Source of the DNA: Siderastrea radians
Taxonomy: Eukaryota > Cnidaria > Anthozoa > Scleractinia > Rhizangiidae
Assembly: GCA_964017195.1 (NCBI GenBank)
Contig: OZ024890.1
Location: forward strand, 65,956,367 to 66,020,366
DNA: 64,000 nucleotides
Direction of reading: 5' to 3'
Shown here: positions 55,676 through 63,963 of the stretch, piece by piece
Layout: every line of letters begins with the position of its first letter
Position numbering within the stretch: the first letter of the stretch is position 1
Program-made: the position numbers and the translations under genes
The notes under the pieces: model-generated
What the model saw: only the letters and a program-made list of their open reading frames with translations
The model's database searches: none
What the model was told of the DNA's origin: nothing

Positions 55676-56509
55676 TTACAATAGAATATTTAGAAGAGGG
55701 ACGTTTTTGAACGGCGAGTTCTTGCCTAATAGTAGACCTTCGCCCTTTTTTTGAGATTTTTTTTTTTTTTTAGTCCCCATGCCGATTGTATCGTCTGGCC
55801 AATTTCCGTAAAAAGGCGGTGTTCTATAAGTGTTGGTCATCAAACCACCATCCTGTTCTGGTATAGATCTGGGTGGTCTTTGTTTAGGTCGTCCCATCTG
55901 AGGAGCTCCTTTACCAGTCATCTTCTTTATTGCCTCAATAGCTAAAGGGACTCCAATTGATGCAAGGAGAGTCCCTAAGAACCCACCTGTTTGTACTTTT
56001 GTCGGTTTTATATGAACACCAGAGCCTGTTTGTAGAGCATTTAATATATCTTGTTTTTGTTTTGTGGTCAAAAGATGTTTATATGCTATCAACTGGTTGA
56101 TTTTATTTTCTGGTATTAGGAACCCACCGGTTTGTAAACCTTTTCCAGATATCTTCTTAACAATCTGAGATGCTCCTTCAGATGCTAAACCTGCCAAAGC
56201 TGACAATCCAATAGTCTTGGCAATCGTTGGAGCGAAAGTTCTTCCAAGCGACAGAACTGTAGAGAGGAGTGATCCACCAACTTGCTTTCGAATGTTTGTT
56301 TTGGCTAGTTTGATGTCCATTCCTTTTATCAATTTTCTATTTTTATTCAATCGCTTAACTATATTCTGAGGTACGTATAGAGTGTCATTCCCAGATAGAG
56401 AGTCCTTTGTCAGTCTCAAAATGATAGTTTCTCTTTTATGATACGCGTTACTAAGATTCTTTTTCTGGTTTGGTGATAAACTAACTTTAATTTCGTATAG
56501 TTGTGTCAT
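55676..56509 (-). CDS. pVI/pX-like virion protein
   Basis: This 277-residue ORF has an N-terminal charged part (about 1-85), then two hydrophobic, Gly/Ala-rich helical stretches (about 95-125 and 180-195). A QTGG word recurs (LQTGGFL, VQTGGFL, with LQTGSG between), and a Pro-rich part and Lys-rich run lie near the end. Gly-Gly sites fit adenain-type cleavage, although the residue spacing is not the exact adenovirus consensus. In the family this protein is a membrane-active minor virion component. TCTAA at 56520-56524 is 10 bases before the ATG. Gene order next to protease and capsid supports the call. Confidence 0.75.
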   Translation of the reverse strand: MTQLYEIKVSLSPNQKKNLSNAYHKRETIILRLTKDSLSGNDTLYVPQNIVKRLNKNRKLIKGMDIKLAKTNIRKQVGGSLLSTVLSLGRTFAPTIAKTIGLSALAGLASEGASQIVKKISGKGLQTGGFLIPENKINQLIAYKHLLTTKQKQDILNALQTGSGVHIKPTKVQTGGFLGTLLASIGVPLAIEAIKKMTGKGAPQMGRPKQRPPRSIPEQDGGLMTNTYRTPPFYGNWPDDTIGMGTKKKKKSQKKGEGLLLGKNSPFKNVPLLNILL

Positions 56510-56583
56510 ATATTATATGTTAGATAAATTCTATGTTAAAAAACATATTCATTTAAATTTTCATCGATGTAAAACTTATTTAT

Positions 56584-57873
56584 TTAAACTATCATCAATT
56601 CGTTTCCAACTGTCTTAACAACAACCTCACTCTCGTAAAATACGATGCTATGAGCTCGGACGTTTGCTGCTGGGGCTACATTCAAACGATAATGGAGAAT
56701 CAACTGTTTAGGATCTCTTGTCACTACCTCTTTCTGATATGACAAATCGAAATAGATAAGACCATATAAACTGGTGTAATTTGCTATATTCAATTGTGTC
56801 CCACTGTTATAATCGTTTTTACGAAATGCATAACTCATAAGATCATTGAATATCCTAATTTTTGAATCTGCATCATATTCGAGCTCTGGGTAAAAAACGT
56901 TATTCCCATATTCAAGCCTACAGCTTGATAAAGAGCTGTTAGCATTAGCTGCATTCAGTTTGAAAGTGTCAAACAAATATGGACTCCTCTCTTCTTCATT
57001 ATTATTTGGTGCATCTGTCCGTTGGAGATAAACAAAAACATGTTTAACGTGGTCGATAGCTGGACTGATTTGAAACATATTCTGAATAGCTCTGGTATTT
57101 GCTGACTGATTGTAGAGATCTCGCATATATGTCCAGGTTGTTGGCTTGAGAAACTCTGAAACAAAATTACTATACATAATGTTTTTTGGAATCAATCTTG
57201 GTAGCCAAAGATACAATCTTTTTACTACAACCCTTCCATCGTCAGCCGCTCCTGCTTTGTGAATTAATTCACTGTCTTCGTTAAGTGTAAGTTCAATTGT
57301 GAGCTGCATCGGGGGTAACATTTTTCTTTCTAATTCTTGGAAAAAACTGTATCGATTCAACGGTATCATCTCGTTAATCGTTTTAGCTCCCCCATTACCG
57401 TCGTTTTGTGCTGCTTGGGTTAAAATACGACGTGCCTCGAAACCTGTGTTTGTATTTGCTGTAGTTCCATCAGTATCAAGATACCAGAACGAATTCTTTC
57501 CAACGGATCGACTGAAGTCATCACTGTATTCAAGGAGATTTTTGACATTCGTTATTCTATGTAAATTATCACTCTCGTATACTATTTTACCAGACGATTT
57601 AATAACCATATGTCTGATTAGACTGTGAGATCCGTTTATCATTGTGATGCGATCTGCTGCAGCATATCCAGCACCATCTGCCCTTTTTTGAAGCTCTTTG
57701 GTTACTTCAAAATACCCATTAAAAAAATCGAACATAGTCGACCTATCGTTGATTGTGAATCTGTAACCTGTCTTTTTCTGCGATTGATTGTTACCAGGCT
57801 GTTCAATGACATTATCCAAATGGAAACGAACGTATTCATATCGTTGCAGATTTTCACTTGTTCTGAAACTCAT
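56584..57873 (-). CDS. major capsid protein (double jelly roll)
   Basis: This intact 429-residue ORF has the length and beta-rich character of Polinton/adintovirus hexon-like capsid proteins. Recognisable family segments are the start with FRTSENLQRYEYV, YLWLPRLIPK near 225, and the C-terminal FDLSYQKE...LHYRLN and FYESEVVVK region. It would form the trimeric capsomers of an icosahedral particle. Upstream on the minus strand are a TATATAAA box and TCTAA (57891-57887), 13 bases before the ATG. The call rests on pattern memory, length and gene order, not on a computed fold. Confidence 0.88.
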   Translation of the reverse strand: MSFRTSENLQRYEYVRFHLDNVIEQPGNNQSQKKTGYRFTINDRSTMFDFFNGYFEVTKELQKRADGAGYAAADRITMINGSHSLIRHMVIKSSGKIVYESDNLHRITNVKNLLEYSDDFSRSVGKNSFWYLDTDGTTANTNTGFEARRILTQAAQNDGNGGAKTINEMIPLNRYSFFQELERKMLPPMQLTIELTLNEDSELIHKAGAADDGRVVVKRLYLWLPRLIPKNIMYSNFVSEFLKPTTWTYMRDLYNQSANTRAIQNMFQISPAIDHVKHVFVYLQRTDAPNNNEEERSPYLFDTFKLNAANANSSLSSCRLEYGNNVFYPELEYDADSKIRIFNDLMSYAFRKNDYNSGTQLNIANYTSLYGLIYFDLSYQKEVVTRDPKQLILHYRLNVAPAANVRAHSIVFYESEVVVKTVGNELMIV

Positions 57874-57886
57874 TTATATGAGTAGT

Positions 57887-57891
57887 TTAGA
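57887..57891 (-). promoter_or_regulatory. TCTAA late-type promoter motif of the major capsid gene
   Basis: TCTAA on the minus strand, 13 bases before the ATG, with a TATATAAA box just upstream (plus positions 57904-57913). The same motif precedes seven other genes (54797, 55218, 56520, 58357, 59137, 60911 and 62773). Confidence 0.65.
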
Positions 57892-57971
57892 TAAAATTCA
57901 CTTTTTATATAAACCATTTCCCACTTGCTAGTCTATTTATAATTGGATAAAATTCACTTTTTAATAACATT

Positions 57972-58343
57972 TTATCGTCTTAATCCAGTACCAGATATAA
58001 GTCTATTCAGAATTGTGTTGTAATCTTCTTCTTGTTTTGGTTTAGTAGGTTTGGTTGGTTTCATGGTTTTATTCATTGATTGTTTAGTTAAACCGTGTAA
58101 TTTTCTCATAATAAGCTCTCCGCTTTTTTCAGCTGCTTTTTTTCCCAGTTTGTCTCCAGCATGTGAAATACCAGATTGAAGCGCTTTTTTCGCTAAAGGT
58201 TTTAAAACCATTTCTGGAACTTTACTTAACACCCTTCCAACTGGTTTGAATATGTTATCAACAATAATCCCAGATCCTTTATGCTTATACACAAAACGAC
58301 CTAGTTTCGGGTGATATACACGTTTATATTCATATGATGCCAT
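57972..58343 (-). CDS. small basic virion core protein
   Basis: This 123-residue, strongly basic ORF has a helical middle and GSGI (near 24) and SGTG (near 117) sequences that could be protease sites. TCTAA (58357-58361) is 13 bases before the ATG, the same distance as for the capsid and penton-like genes on either side. By position and charge it may be a genome-packing core protein, like adenovirus pVII or mu. Sequence similarity to those is not evident. Confidence 0.6.
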   Translation of the reverse strand: MASYEYKRVYHPKLGRFVYKHKGSGIIVDNIFKPVGRVLSKVPEMVLKPLAKKALQSGISHAGDKLGKKAAEKSGELIMRKLHGLTKQSMNKTMKPTKPTKPKQEEDYNTILNRLISGTGLRR

Positions 58344-58361
58344 CTATAACTATTAGTTAGA

Positions 58362-59123
58362 TTAATCTCTCTTCTCTCTTAAAATCAAACTGAATGAAGT
58401 GTCACTATGATTAAGATCAATGATTCTTCGTTTGCCGTCGGTGATATAAATCCGAATTTTATGAATCGTATTTTTATTGACTGGATTGAACTGTACTCGT
58501 CGAGGCTCTTGTGTGAAACTATAACTCGGAGTGAGAGTTGAAGTACTGAAACTATATATAATATCTGACTCTTCACCATCCACAAGACTGTCACTTATCA
58601 AATCACAATGAACATTCAATATTTCTCTGTCTTGTGAGAGATTAGGAATGTAATCTCCGACATTTACACTACTTGTTAGAATCTTTTTATTGAAACCAAT
58701 AAGATCATTAAAATTACTTTTAGTAAGATCTAATCTGTAATTTGATGCAAGTGTTATTATTGTTCGAAATATTGTATCGTTAAACTCCAGAGTGATTGGA
58801 TATTGAGGGTTTGATGAAGTCCCTGTTTTTGTTTTTTCTTTGATTAAATTGTCAAAATCAATGTAATTCCACACTCCAGGGTTGAATATAATTTCCGTCC
58901 AATTAGCACCACTATCTGTTGAATATCTTATTTTCTGATTATTGAGTTCGTTTGTCACATTAAACCAAGTGAATGACATCGAAATGATTCGGTCTAGGCC
59001 GATTTCATATTGTCTGTTTGAATCTAGTATTATCGGATTACGGTATTTGATTGTGAAATCCGATGGTTTATTACCATTTTGGTTTTTTACTGTATGGGAT
59101 GATAATACAAGTTGTCTATTCAT
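58362..59123 (-). CDS. penton-like minor capsid protein
   Basis: This 253-residue ORF is beta-strand rich. The N-terminal pattern (SSHT...NPSDFTIKYRNPIILDSNRQYEIGLDRI in outline) is typical of the single-jelly-roll minor capsid proteins of Polintons, in which a membrane-free vertex penton is built. TCTAA (59137-59141) is 13 bases before the ATG, inside the 3' end of the preceding gene. It sits beside the major capsid gene as in related elements. Confidence 0.75.
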   Translation of the reverse strand: MNRQLVLSSHTVKNQNGNKPSDFTIKYRNPIILDSNRQYEIGLDRIISMSFTWFNVTNELNNQKIRYSTDSGANWTEIIFNPGVWNYIDFDNLIKEKTKTGTSSNPQYPITLEFNDTIFRTIITLASNYRLDLTKSNFNDLIGFNKKILTSSVNVGDYIPNLSQDREILNVHCDLISDSLVDGEESDIIYSFSTSTLTPSYSFTQEPRRVQFNPVNKNTIHKIRIYITDGKRRIIDLNHSDTSFSLILREKRD

Positions 59124-59131
59124 ATATATGA

Positions 59132-60133
59132 TTAGTTTAGACTAAAATAGTTTTTGTATATTTTGTTGTATTGTGGCTTATTGAGTATTGAATTTCTCAA
59201 CAAGATGTCGAGAAGTGCAACACCTGTGTTTCTTAGCTCTATGCTATTATTACCGGCAATCATCGATCCGATAATCAGTTCAAGTTTTTTAATCATTTCT
59301 GTCGGATTGTTGAAAAACATTACCTGTCCACCTCTTTTTGTTTTTTTCTTCAAACCAGATCCTTTAATAGATTTGAGTTTTTGGAGTTTTTGTTGATGGT
59401 AATTCATATAATCAGTAAGAACCTTTCTTGTATCTTGAATAATTTTTCTTTGATATTGAGCCTCAGCTTCAGTGATTGAGCCACTATTTAATTTTTTAGT
59501 AATATTCATCGAATATCCAGAAAGTTGTTGTCGTTTCTCTTTAGCCTTTTGAAGGGTTTTGGTAAGATAAGATTTCCTCGTTTTGTCATTCATATCTTCT
59601 TGTTGAAGTTGTAATTCAATATCATCATAATTCGGTATTTGAAGTTGATCTAAAGCTTGATTTATTCTATCCTCTTCAAGAATTTCGTAATCTGGTACTT
59701 CTTCTTCGTATTCTGGAGGAAGATCTTCAGGTTCATACATGTATTCTGGATCTATATACATTTGTTTTTTACCTGATGCTAAATCCTCAAGGACATCTTC
59801 ATAAGATGGAGGTTTTGGAACTATCTGTTTCTCGTTTTCAGGTAAAACAGGTTGATCAAACAAATCGTCCAATCCATAATCAGGCACTTCATCATCAATA
59901 GCTATTCCATAATCTGGAACAGGTCGCTTTTTCTTTACCAATCTTCTCAACGGTGCTTTTGGGGCTGTAAGTTCCTTTAACTCAGATGTTATAGGTTTGA
60001 AAAGTTTCTCTGCCTCGACTTCACCCATTTGATCAGATATCTTTTTTTGTTTTATTGTATCTCTTACTGTGTTAATCTTTTTACCAAGCTCGGATCGTTT
60101 CTCAGCCATTTCTTTCCATTTGAGTAAACTCAT
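59132..60133 (-). CDS. PPxY-containing virion-associated protein
   Basis: This 333-residue ORF is coiled-coil-like at both ends, with an acidic Tyr/Pro-rich middle (about 70-165). It carries PPSYEDV (near 107) and PPEYEEE (near 138), which are PPxY motifs bound by WW domains of Nedd4-type ubiquitin ligases, and several PDYG/PDYE repeats. A KGSG and basic KKKTKRGG segment (near 268) could be a cleavage or nuclear signal. The C-terminus is helical. PPxY motifs are used by adenovirus pVI and retrovirus Gag. The family is unrecognised, but position suggests a structural protein. It shares a divergent promoter with the ATPase and lacks TCTAA. Confidence 0.65.
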   Translation of the reverse strand: MSLLKWKEMAEKRSELGKKINTVRDTIKQKKISDQMGEVEAEKLFKPITSELKELTAPKAPLRRLVKKKRPVPDYGIAIDDEVPDYGLDDLFDQPVLPENEKQIVPKPPSYEDVLEDLASGKKQMYIDPEYMYEPEDLPPEYEEEVPDYEILEEDRINQALDQLQIPNYDDIELQLQQEDMNDKTRKSYLTKTLQKAKEKRQQLSGYSMNITKKLNSGSITEAEAQYQRKIIQDTRKVLTDYMNYHQQKLQKLKSIKGSGLKKKTKRGGQVMFFNNPTEMIKKLELIIGSMIAGNNSIELRNTGVALLDILLRNSILNKPQYNKIYKNYFSLN

Positions 60134-60273
60134 TATATCATTTGTTTACATAAAATTTCGTATTTTGTTTGGAAAAATTAGGGTTATCATATATAAAAAC
60201 GCTCGCATAGCGTGTCGCATAGCGTGTCGCATAGCGTGTCGCTATGCAATAAAATTGTATAACATAATATCAT
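60134..60273. promoter_or_regulatory. divergent promoter with 12-bp repeats
   Basis: The spacer separates the leftward PPxY gene from the rightward ATPase gene. It has a TATATAAAA box (60191-60199, plus strand), then three exact copies of CGCATAGCGTGT (60205, 60217, 60229) and an inverted CGCTATGC. No TCTAA occurs before either ATG. The GC-rich repeat stands out from the AT-rich background. Confidence 0.6.
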
Positions 60274-60915
60274 ATGAAGATTCAAAATTACGACATCCAA
60301 GATGATGACAATGACGATTTTGTTCAATTAAAGAGTTTCATGCCAGACCGATGTTACAGGATGCTTATTTGTGCACCTTCTAATAGTGGCAAGACCAACC
60401 TAATTCTCGAAATGATCTACAGACTATTGTTCTTTGACAAGATATACCTTTACGCTCGCAATCTACAGCAAAGCAAATATAAGCACCTGTTGAAATCTTT
60501 CGAACCAATATCAAAAGAGGTCGGTTATGATGTGATAGAAGCGAGTAACAATGATATAATCCCTTTGACAGATTTGTCTGATGAAGGTCAAAAACTGGTG
60601 ATCTTCGATGATTATTTGAATACAGGAAAGAAAAACGACGAAAGGATAAGAGATTATTTCACAAATAGCAGAAACAAAAACTGCTCTTGTATCTTTTTGT
60701 CACAAAGTTATTATGGGACAGATAAGACAATCCGTTTGAACTGTTCACATTTTTGTGTTTTTGATTTTCCTTCTAGTAACGAGCAATCGATGATTTGTCG
60801 AGAACTGAACATAAATAAATCAGATTATCAGAAAGCTACTAAGGATCCATATAGTTTTTTGTATGTTGATAAGGTCAAAAAAAAGGTAGCCCGAAATTTC
60901 GACGAAAAAATCTAA
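60274..60915 (+). CDS. A32/FtsK-HerA-like genome packaging ATPase
   Basis: This 213-residue ORF has Walker A CAPSNSGKTN (near 35-44), Walker B KLVIFDDYL (near 108-116) and a sensor-like CIFLSQSYYGTDKTIR (near 146-161). The length and motif layout match the packaging ATPases of Polintons and other viruses with double-jelly-roll capsids, which drive DNA into the shell. It is the first gene of the rightward block. Its terminal ATC TAA supplies the TCTAA motif of the fibre gene 11 bases downstream. Confidence 0.88.
   Translation: MKIQNYDIQDDDNDDFVQLKSFMPDRCYRMLICAPSNSGKTNLILEMIYRLLFFDKIYLYARNLQQSKYKHLLKSFEPISKEVGYDVIEASNNDIIPLTDLSDEGQKLVIFDDYLNTGKKNDERIRDYFTNSRNKNCSCIFLSQSYYGTDKTIRLNCSHFCVFDFPSSNEQSMICRELNINKSDYQKATKDPYSFLYVDKVKKKVARNFDEKI
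60911..60915 (+). promoter_or_regulatory. TCTAA late-type promoter motif of the fibre gene
   Basis: TCTAA lies 11 bases before the ATG at 60927, and its TAA is the stop codon of the ATPase gene. Confidence 0.6.
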
Positions 60916-60926
60916 ACTAATATTAT

Positions 60927-62645
60927 ATGAGTTATACCAACGGTATCCTTAATCATGATGATTCTCAAGGACTAGGTAAGATAGGTTCAAGAGGTTTACC
61001 TGGTATTGGATTTAAATTAGATGCTAATAATGATTATGATATGCAGAATAAAAAATTAGTGAATGTAAAACAAGGAACCAATAATAATGATGTGGTTACT
61101 AAACAATATCTTGATTCAGAGATATCTAAGATTCCAAGTATTGATACATCTAAATTTGTTGCAATATCTGGTGATACGATGACAGGGTCACTCATTGTCC
61201 CAAAAGACAATTATCCAGTTCATGGTGATCTCAACAAGGTTATAAGTTATGAATCACAAAGGGAGATATTCTTGTCAAAGAAAGAAGGAGGTCGGATGGA
61301 GCAACCCATTAACATGAACAATAATTTCATCACAAATGTGAAAGACCCAGTTAATTCAGACCATTGTGTTAATAAAAAGTATGTCGAAAATCAGCTTGAA
61401 AAAAAACTGGATAAAGGATCTGATATTGATATGAAAAATAATTCAATTATCAATCTTGATCTTCCATCAAACCAAAGAGACGCCGCATGTGTCGAGTTTG
61501 TTAACAACAGAATTGATGACATGACACAAAAAAAGTTTCTCAAAGTTGATGGCACTAACAATATGACTGGAAACTTGAATTTAAATGAAAAAACAATAAT
61601 CAACTTGAACACCGATGACAAAGACATAAAATCAGCAGCTAATGTCGGCTATGTCAGCAGTAAGGTACACACCGCCAAAGGTGATGTGACTGTAGGGCTG
61701 AAAACTTACTTTGACACAAAAATCAAGGAGTCTCACATCACCAGCTCAACCAATAAGAAAGACGTTTTCAGGTATCTCATGGAAAATGCCGATGAATCTT
61801 CAAGTGAAAACAACATAATAGTTGATGGCATTGTTGACTTTTCTGGTTCCCCCCACAATGTCAACAAAAAAGCTTATAAATTTAAAATGGGGAAAGACGC
61901 TCAAAATGAGTATTCTTCTCGCATTGGCTTTAACATGTTCAAACTTCCAGAAGGCGAGTACACTTTAGCTATTGAATTTTTCGCTCCAAGCACAACAAAT
62001 TTGTCAGTGAGTGTCGTTTCCACTTCACTAAATATTGGTCAACAATCAACCAAGCTGTTTGTTAATTACAGTAGATCGATTGTTCACTTACATAAGTGGA
62101 GCATAACTCCTCCCGAATACATTTACATTGACATGCATTGTCAGGGCACTGCAAGTAGCTCCACTCAAGGAGTTAGTTATTTGATTGTATATGGAGTCAA
62201 AGGATCACAGAGTAATGTAGACTCGGATGTGTATGATACGGCGTACGTTGTAGAAAATGGTAAAATGGTAATGCAAACGGATTTGTCTTTAAATGGGTAT
62301 AAATTAAGTGGTTCAGTTCATTATATACATGGGTATTTAAATACGAAAAACGGGAACACATTTTTATTGAATGGTTGTGACAAAATAATTATTCCAAATC
62401 ATAGCCACATATTAACTATAACAGTGCTCTATTTCAAGCTCAAAAGTAAATATAAGCCTATTTCTTTAAAAATAAAACACAGTGACCATTTAACTCAATC
62501 AATCACTTACACTTCAACCCAATCAACTAAATCACAGACAATAAATATCAATTTAGTACTAGCGTTTGGTCATTTGGCTGTGGAACTGGGTTCAGTTGTG
62601 AAAAATCAAGAACTCTTAATGTTTGTTAAATATAGAGTGTCATAA
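60927..62645 (+). CDS. fibre/spike-like protein with phage-tail-fibre-type repeats
   Basis: This 572-residue ORF has a short collagen-like Gly-rich segment near residues 16-28 (GLGKIGSRGLPGIG). Repeated blocks of about 45-55 residues follow, each with an NNxIxN or DMxNxxxxNL word and a V-x-x-x-Y partner (about 35-260). They include GDTMTGSL and NNMTGNL, typical of trimeric tail-fibre shafts. From about 280 the sequence becomes beta-rich with two or more head-like domains. It would project from the capsid vertices and bind cells. The receptor is unknown. Fibres of this type are shared by bacteriophages, giant viruses and Polintons. Confidence 0.75.
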   Translation: MSYTNGILNHDDSQGLGKIGSRGLPGIGFKLDANNDYDMQNKKLVNVKQGTNNNDVVTKQYLDSEISKIPSIDTSKFVAISGDTMTGSLIVPKDNYPVHGDLNKVISYESQREIFLSKKEGGRMEQPINMNNNFITNVKDPVNSDHCVNKKYVENQLEKKLDKGSDIDMKNNSIINLDLPSNQRDAACVEFVNNRIDDMTQKKFLKVDGTNNMTGNLNLNEKTIINLNTDDKDIKSAANVGYVSSKVHTAKGDVTVGLKTYFDTKIKESHITSSTNKKDVFRYLMENADESSSENNIIVDGIVDFSGSPHNVNKKAYKFKMGKDAQNEYSSRIGFNMFKLPEGEYTLAIEFFAPSTTNLSVSVVSTSLNIGQQSTKLFVNYSRSIVHLHKWSITPPEYIYIDMHCQGTASSSTQGVSYLIVYGVKGSQSNVDSDVYDTAYVVENGKMVMQTDLSLNGYKLSGSVHYIHGYLNTKNGNTFLLNGCDKIIIPNHSHILTITVLYFKLKSKYKPISLKIKHSDHLTQSITYTSTQSTKSQTININLVLAFGHLAVELGSVVKNQELLMFVKYRVS

Positions 62646-62697
62646 ACATTTTTACATTCATCATATATCACAATGCGGATATCCATCTGATTGGAGT

Positions 62698-62772
62698 ATG
62701 GAATGCTTTTTAGAATATATTATCCCAAAAGAAATAAGCGTTGAGGTTTCCGATGAAAAACATAATGAATAA
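62698..62772 (+). CDS. possible 24-codon ORF or fragment
   Basis: The frame is open from before 62674 and encodes a plausible acidic peptide (MECFLEYIIPKEI onward), ending just before the TCTAA at 62773. Its only good ATG is internal (62698), and an upstream ATG (62673) is one base out of frame. It may be a small viral gene with a damaged start. Confidence 0.25.
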   Translation: MECFLEYIIPKEISVEVSDEKHNE

Positions 62773-62787
62773 TCTAAACAATATAAT

Positions 62788-62901
62788 ATGAAAACATCAA
62801 CTTTAATCAACGAAATTATTGAGAATATAGAAAAAATAGTTCGAAACATTAGAAAATTATACATCAGTATTAAGAAATCGTTCAAAAAAGAAAAAATGTA
62901 A
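62788..62901 (+). CDS. 37-residue viral ORF with a late-type promoter
   Basis: This short Ile/Lys-rich, amphipathic-helix-like ORF starts MKTSTLINEIIENI and ends KKSFKKEKM. It is supported by TCTAA at 62773-62777, 10 bases before the ATG, the same arrangement as the capsid genes. It could be a small membrane-active or virion peptide. No family recognised. Confidence 0.5.
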   Translation: MKTSTLINEIIENIEKIVRNIRKLYISIKKSFKKEKM

Positions 62902-62909
62902 CCATATAA

Positions 62910-63392
62910 TATATATGTAAAAGAATATTCAATTGGAACCATGTTTCAGAACATTTAACAGAAGATCAAATATCTGAGTTGAAAGCATTGTACAAATTCT
63001 ATCATAAGCAATACTGGCTCCACAAAGAGTCATTTAAAAGCTTCAAGAAAAAGAATATGGCATGTAACATTGGATCTGTTGTATTGATAGTAACTGGGAC
63101 TGTGGCTGGTGGTGTGACGTTAAACCCCGCTGTACTTGGATCAATATCAGGCGCAGGGCTTATACTAAAAACATATTCAGAGGTCAAAAATTACAAAAGA
63201 AAGATCGAGATGTGTAAATTCGCGTACACTACGTATGAAAAGGTTTTAACTCATTTACGATCCTTTATGAGAGGACTGGAGTATAATGAAAAAGAATTTC
63301 TTGATCATGTCAAAGTTCTTGATGAAATAATCATTGAAATGTGTCCTTTAACTGACAAATTTGAAAAGAAATATAATAAGGTATTCATCTAA
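62910..63392 (+). CDS. membrane protein of the viral element, start codon disturbed
   Basis: The frame is open from 62910 to the stop at 63392 but has no ATG in its N-terminal part; the codon at 62979 is TTG. An ATG at 62915 lies in another frame and is followed at once by TAA, so a one-base frameshift near the start is likely. The protein has a basic Tyr/His-rich front, a hydrophobic Gly-rich hairpin (63075-63165, with two membrane-length stretches around a GGVTLNP turn) and a helical C-terminus. Similar small membrane proteins are, from memory, common in invertebrate Polintons. Role unknown. Confidence 0.6.
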   Translation, partial: YICKRIFNWNHVSEHLTEDQISELKALYKFYHKQYWLHKESFKSFKKKNMACNIGSVVLIVTGTVAGGVTLNPAVLGSISGAGLILKTYSEVKNYKRKIEMCKFAYTTYEKVLTHLRSFMRGLEYNEKEFLDHVKVLDEIIIEMCPLTDKFEKKYNKVFI

Positions 63393-63963
63393 TAATAGAT
63401 TTTATTTTATCACCAATAAGAGACATAATACTTGCCCAATATCGATCGTAAAAAGCTAATGTTTTTTTCGATTTACTAATTGGAATATTTTTGTAAGGTA
63501 TTCCCATCATCTTGAATATCTTTCTCATAATGAAATTTACGCTAATCATCCTTTTCCTTGTACCATTAACTTCATTTATAATCTTACCAATCTCTGCATA
63601 GATTATATCAATCTTATGTTTCTGACAGTTTGATATTTCAATGTTATATTTTTCTTTGATATCAAGTAATATGTTGTTGATGTGGTACTCTCGATGGTAA
63701 ACAGATTTTCTCACAAATCGATGTCTGTTCTCATAAAAATTAACATATTCTTTCACATAATTATATCCTTGTACTACACCACAACTTAGACATGCTAACA
63801 TCCCATCGTCGTTAATAATATACTGATTATCACAGCATGAATAATATTTCACTAAACGATCTTGTGGTTTTTCATTAGAATCTTCCAATTTTTGGTCACA
63901 AAAAGGACATGAAATTTCTCCTAATTCTTTCAGTTCATCGTGTATATCTTTATTACAATTCAT
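63385..63963 (-). CDS. VLTF3-like zinc protein (putative late transcription factor)
   Basis: This 192-residue ORF has two zinc knuckle pairs near the N-terminus (CPFCDQ; then CCDNQY and CLSCG at about 43-62). A conserved helical domain follows, with SVYHREYHINNILLDI (near 86-101) and a basic C-terminal half. The layout fits the poxvirus VLTF3-like family found in Polintons, virophages and giant viruses, which acts in late transcription. Its 3' end overlaps the convergent membrane-protein gene by a few bases. Upstream is TATAGTA-like early sequence rather than TCTAA. It is the best internal candidate for reading the TCTAA motif. Confidence 0.7.
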   Translation of the reverse strand: MNCNKDIHDELKELGEISCPFCDQKLEDSNEKPQDRLVKYYSCCDNQYIINDDGMLACLSCGVVQGYNYVKEYVNFYENRHRFVRKSVYHREYHINNILLDIKEKYNIEISNCQKHKIDIIYAEIGKIINEVNGTRKRMISVNFIMRKIFKMMGIPYKNIPISKSKKTLAFYDRYWASIMSLIGDKIKSIIR

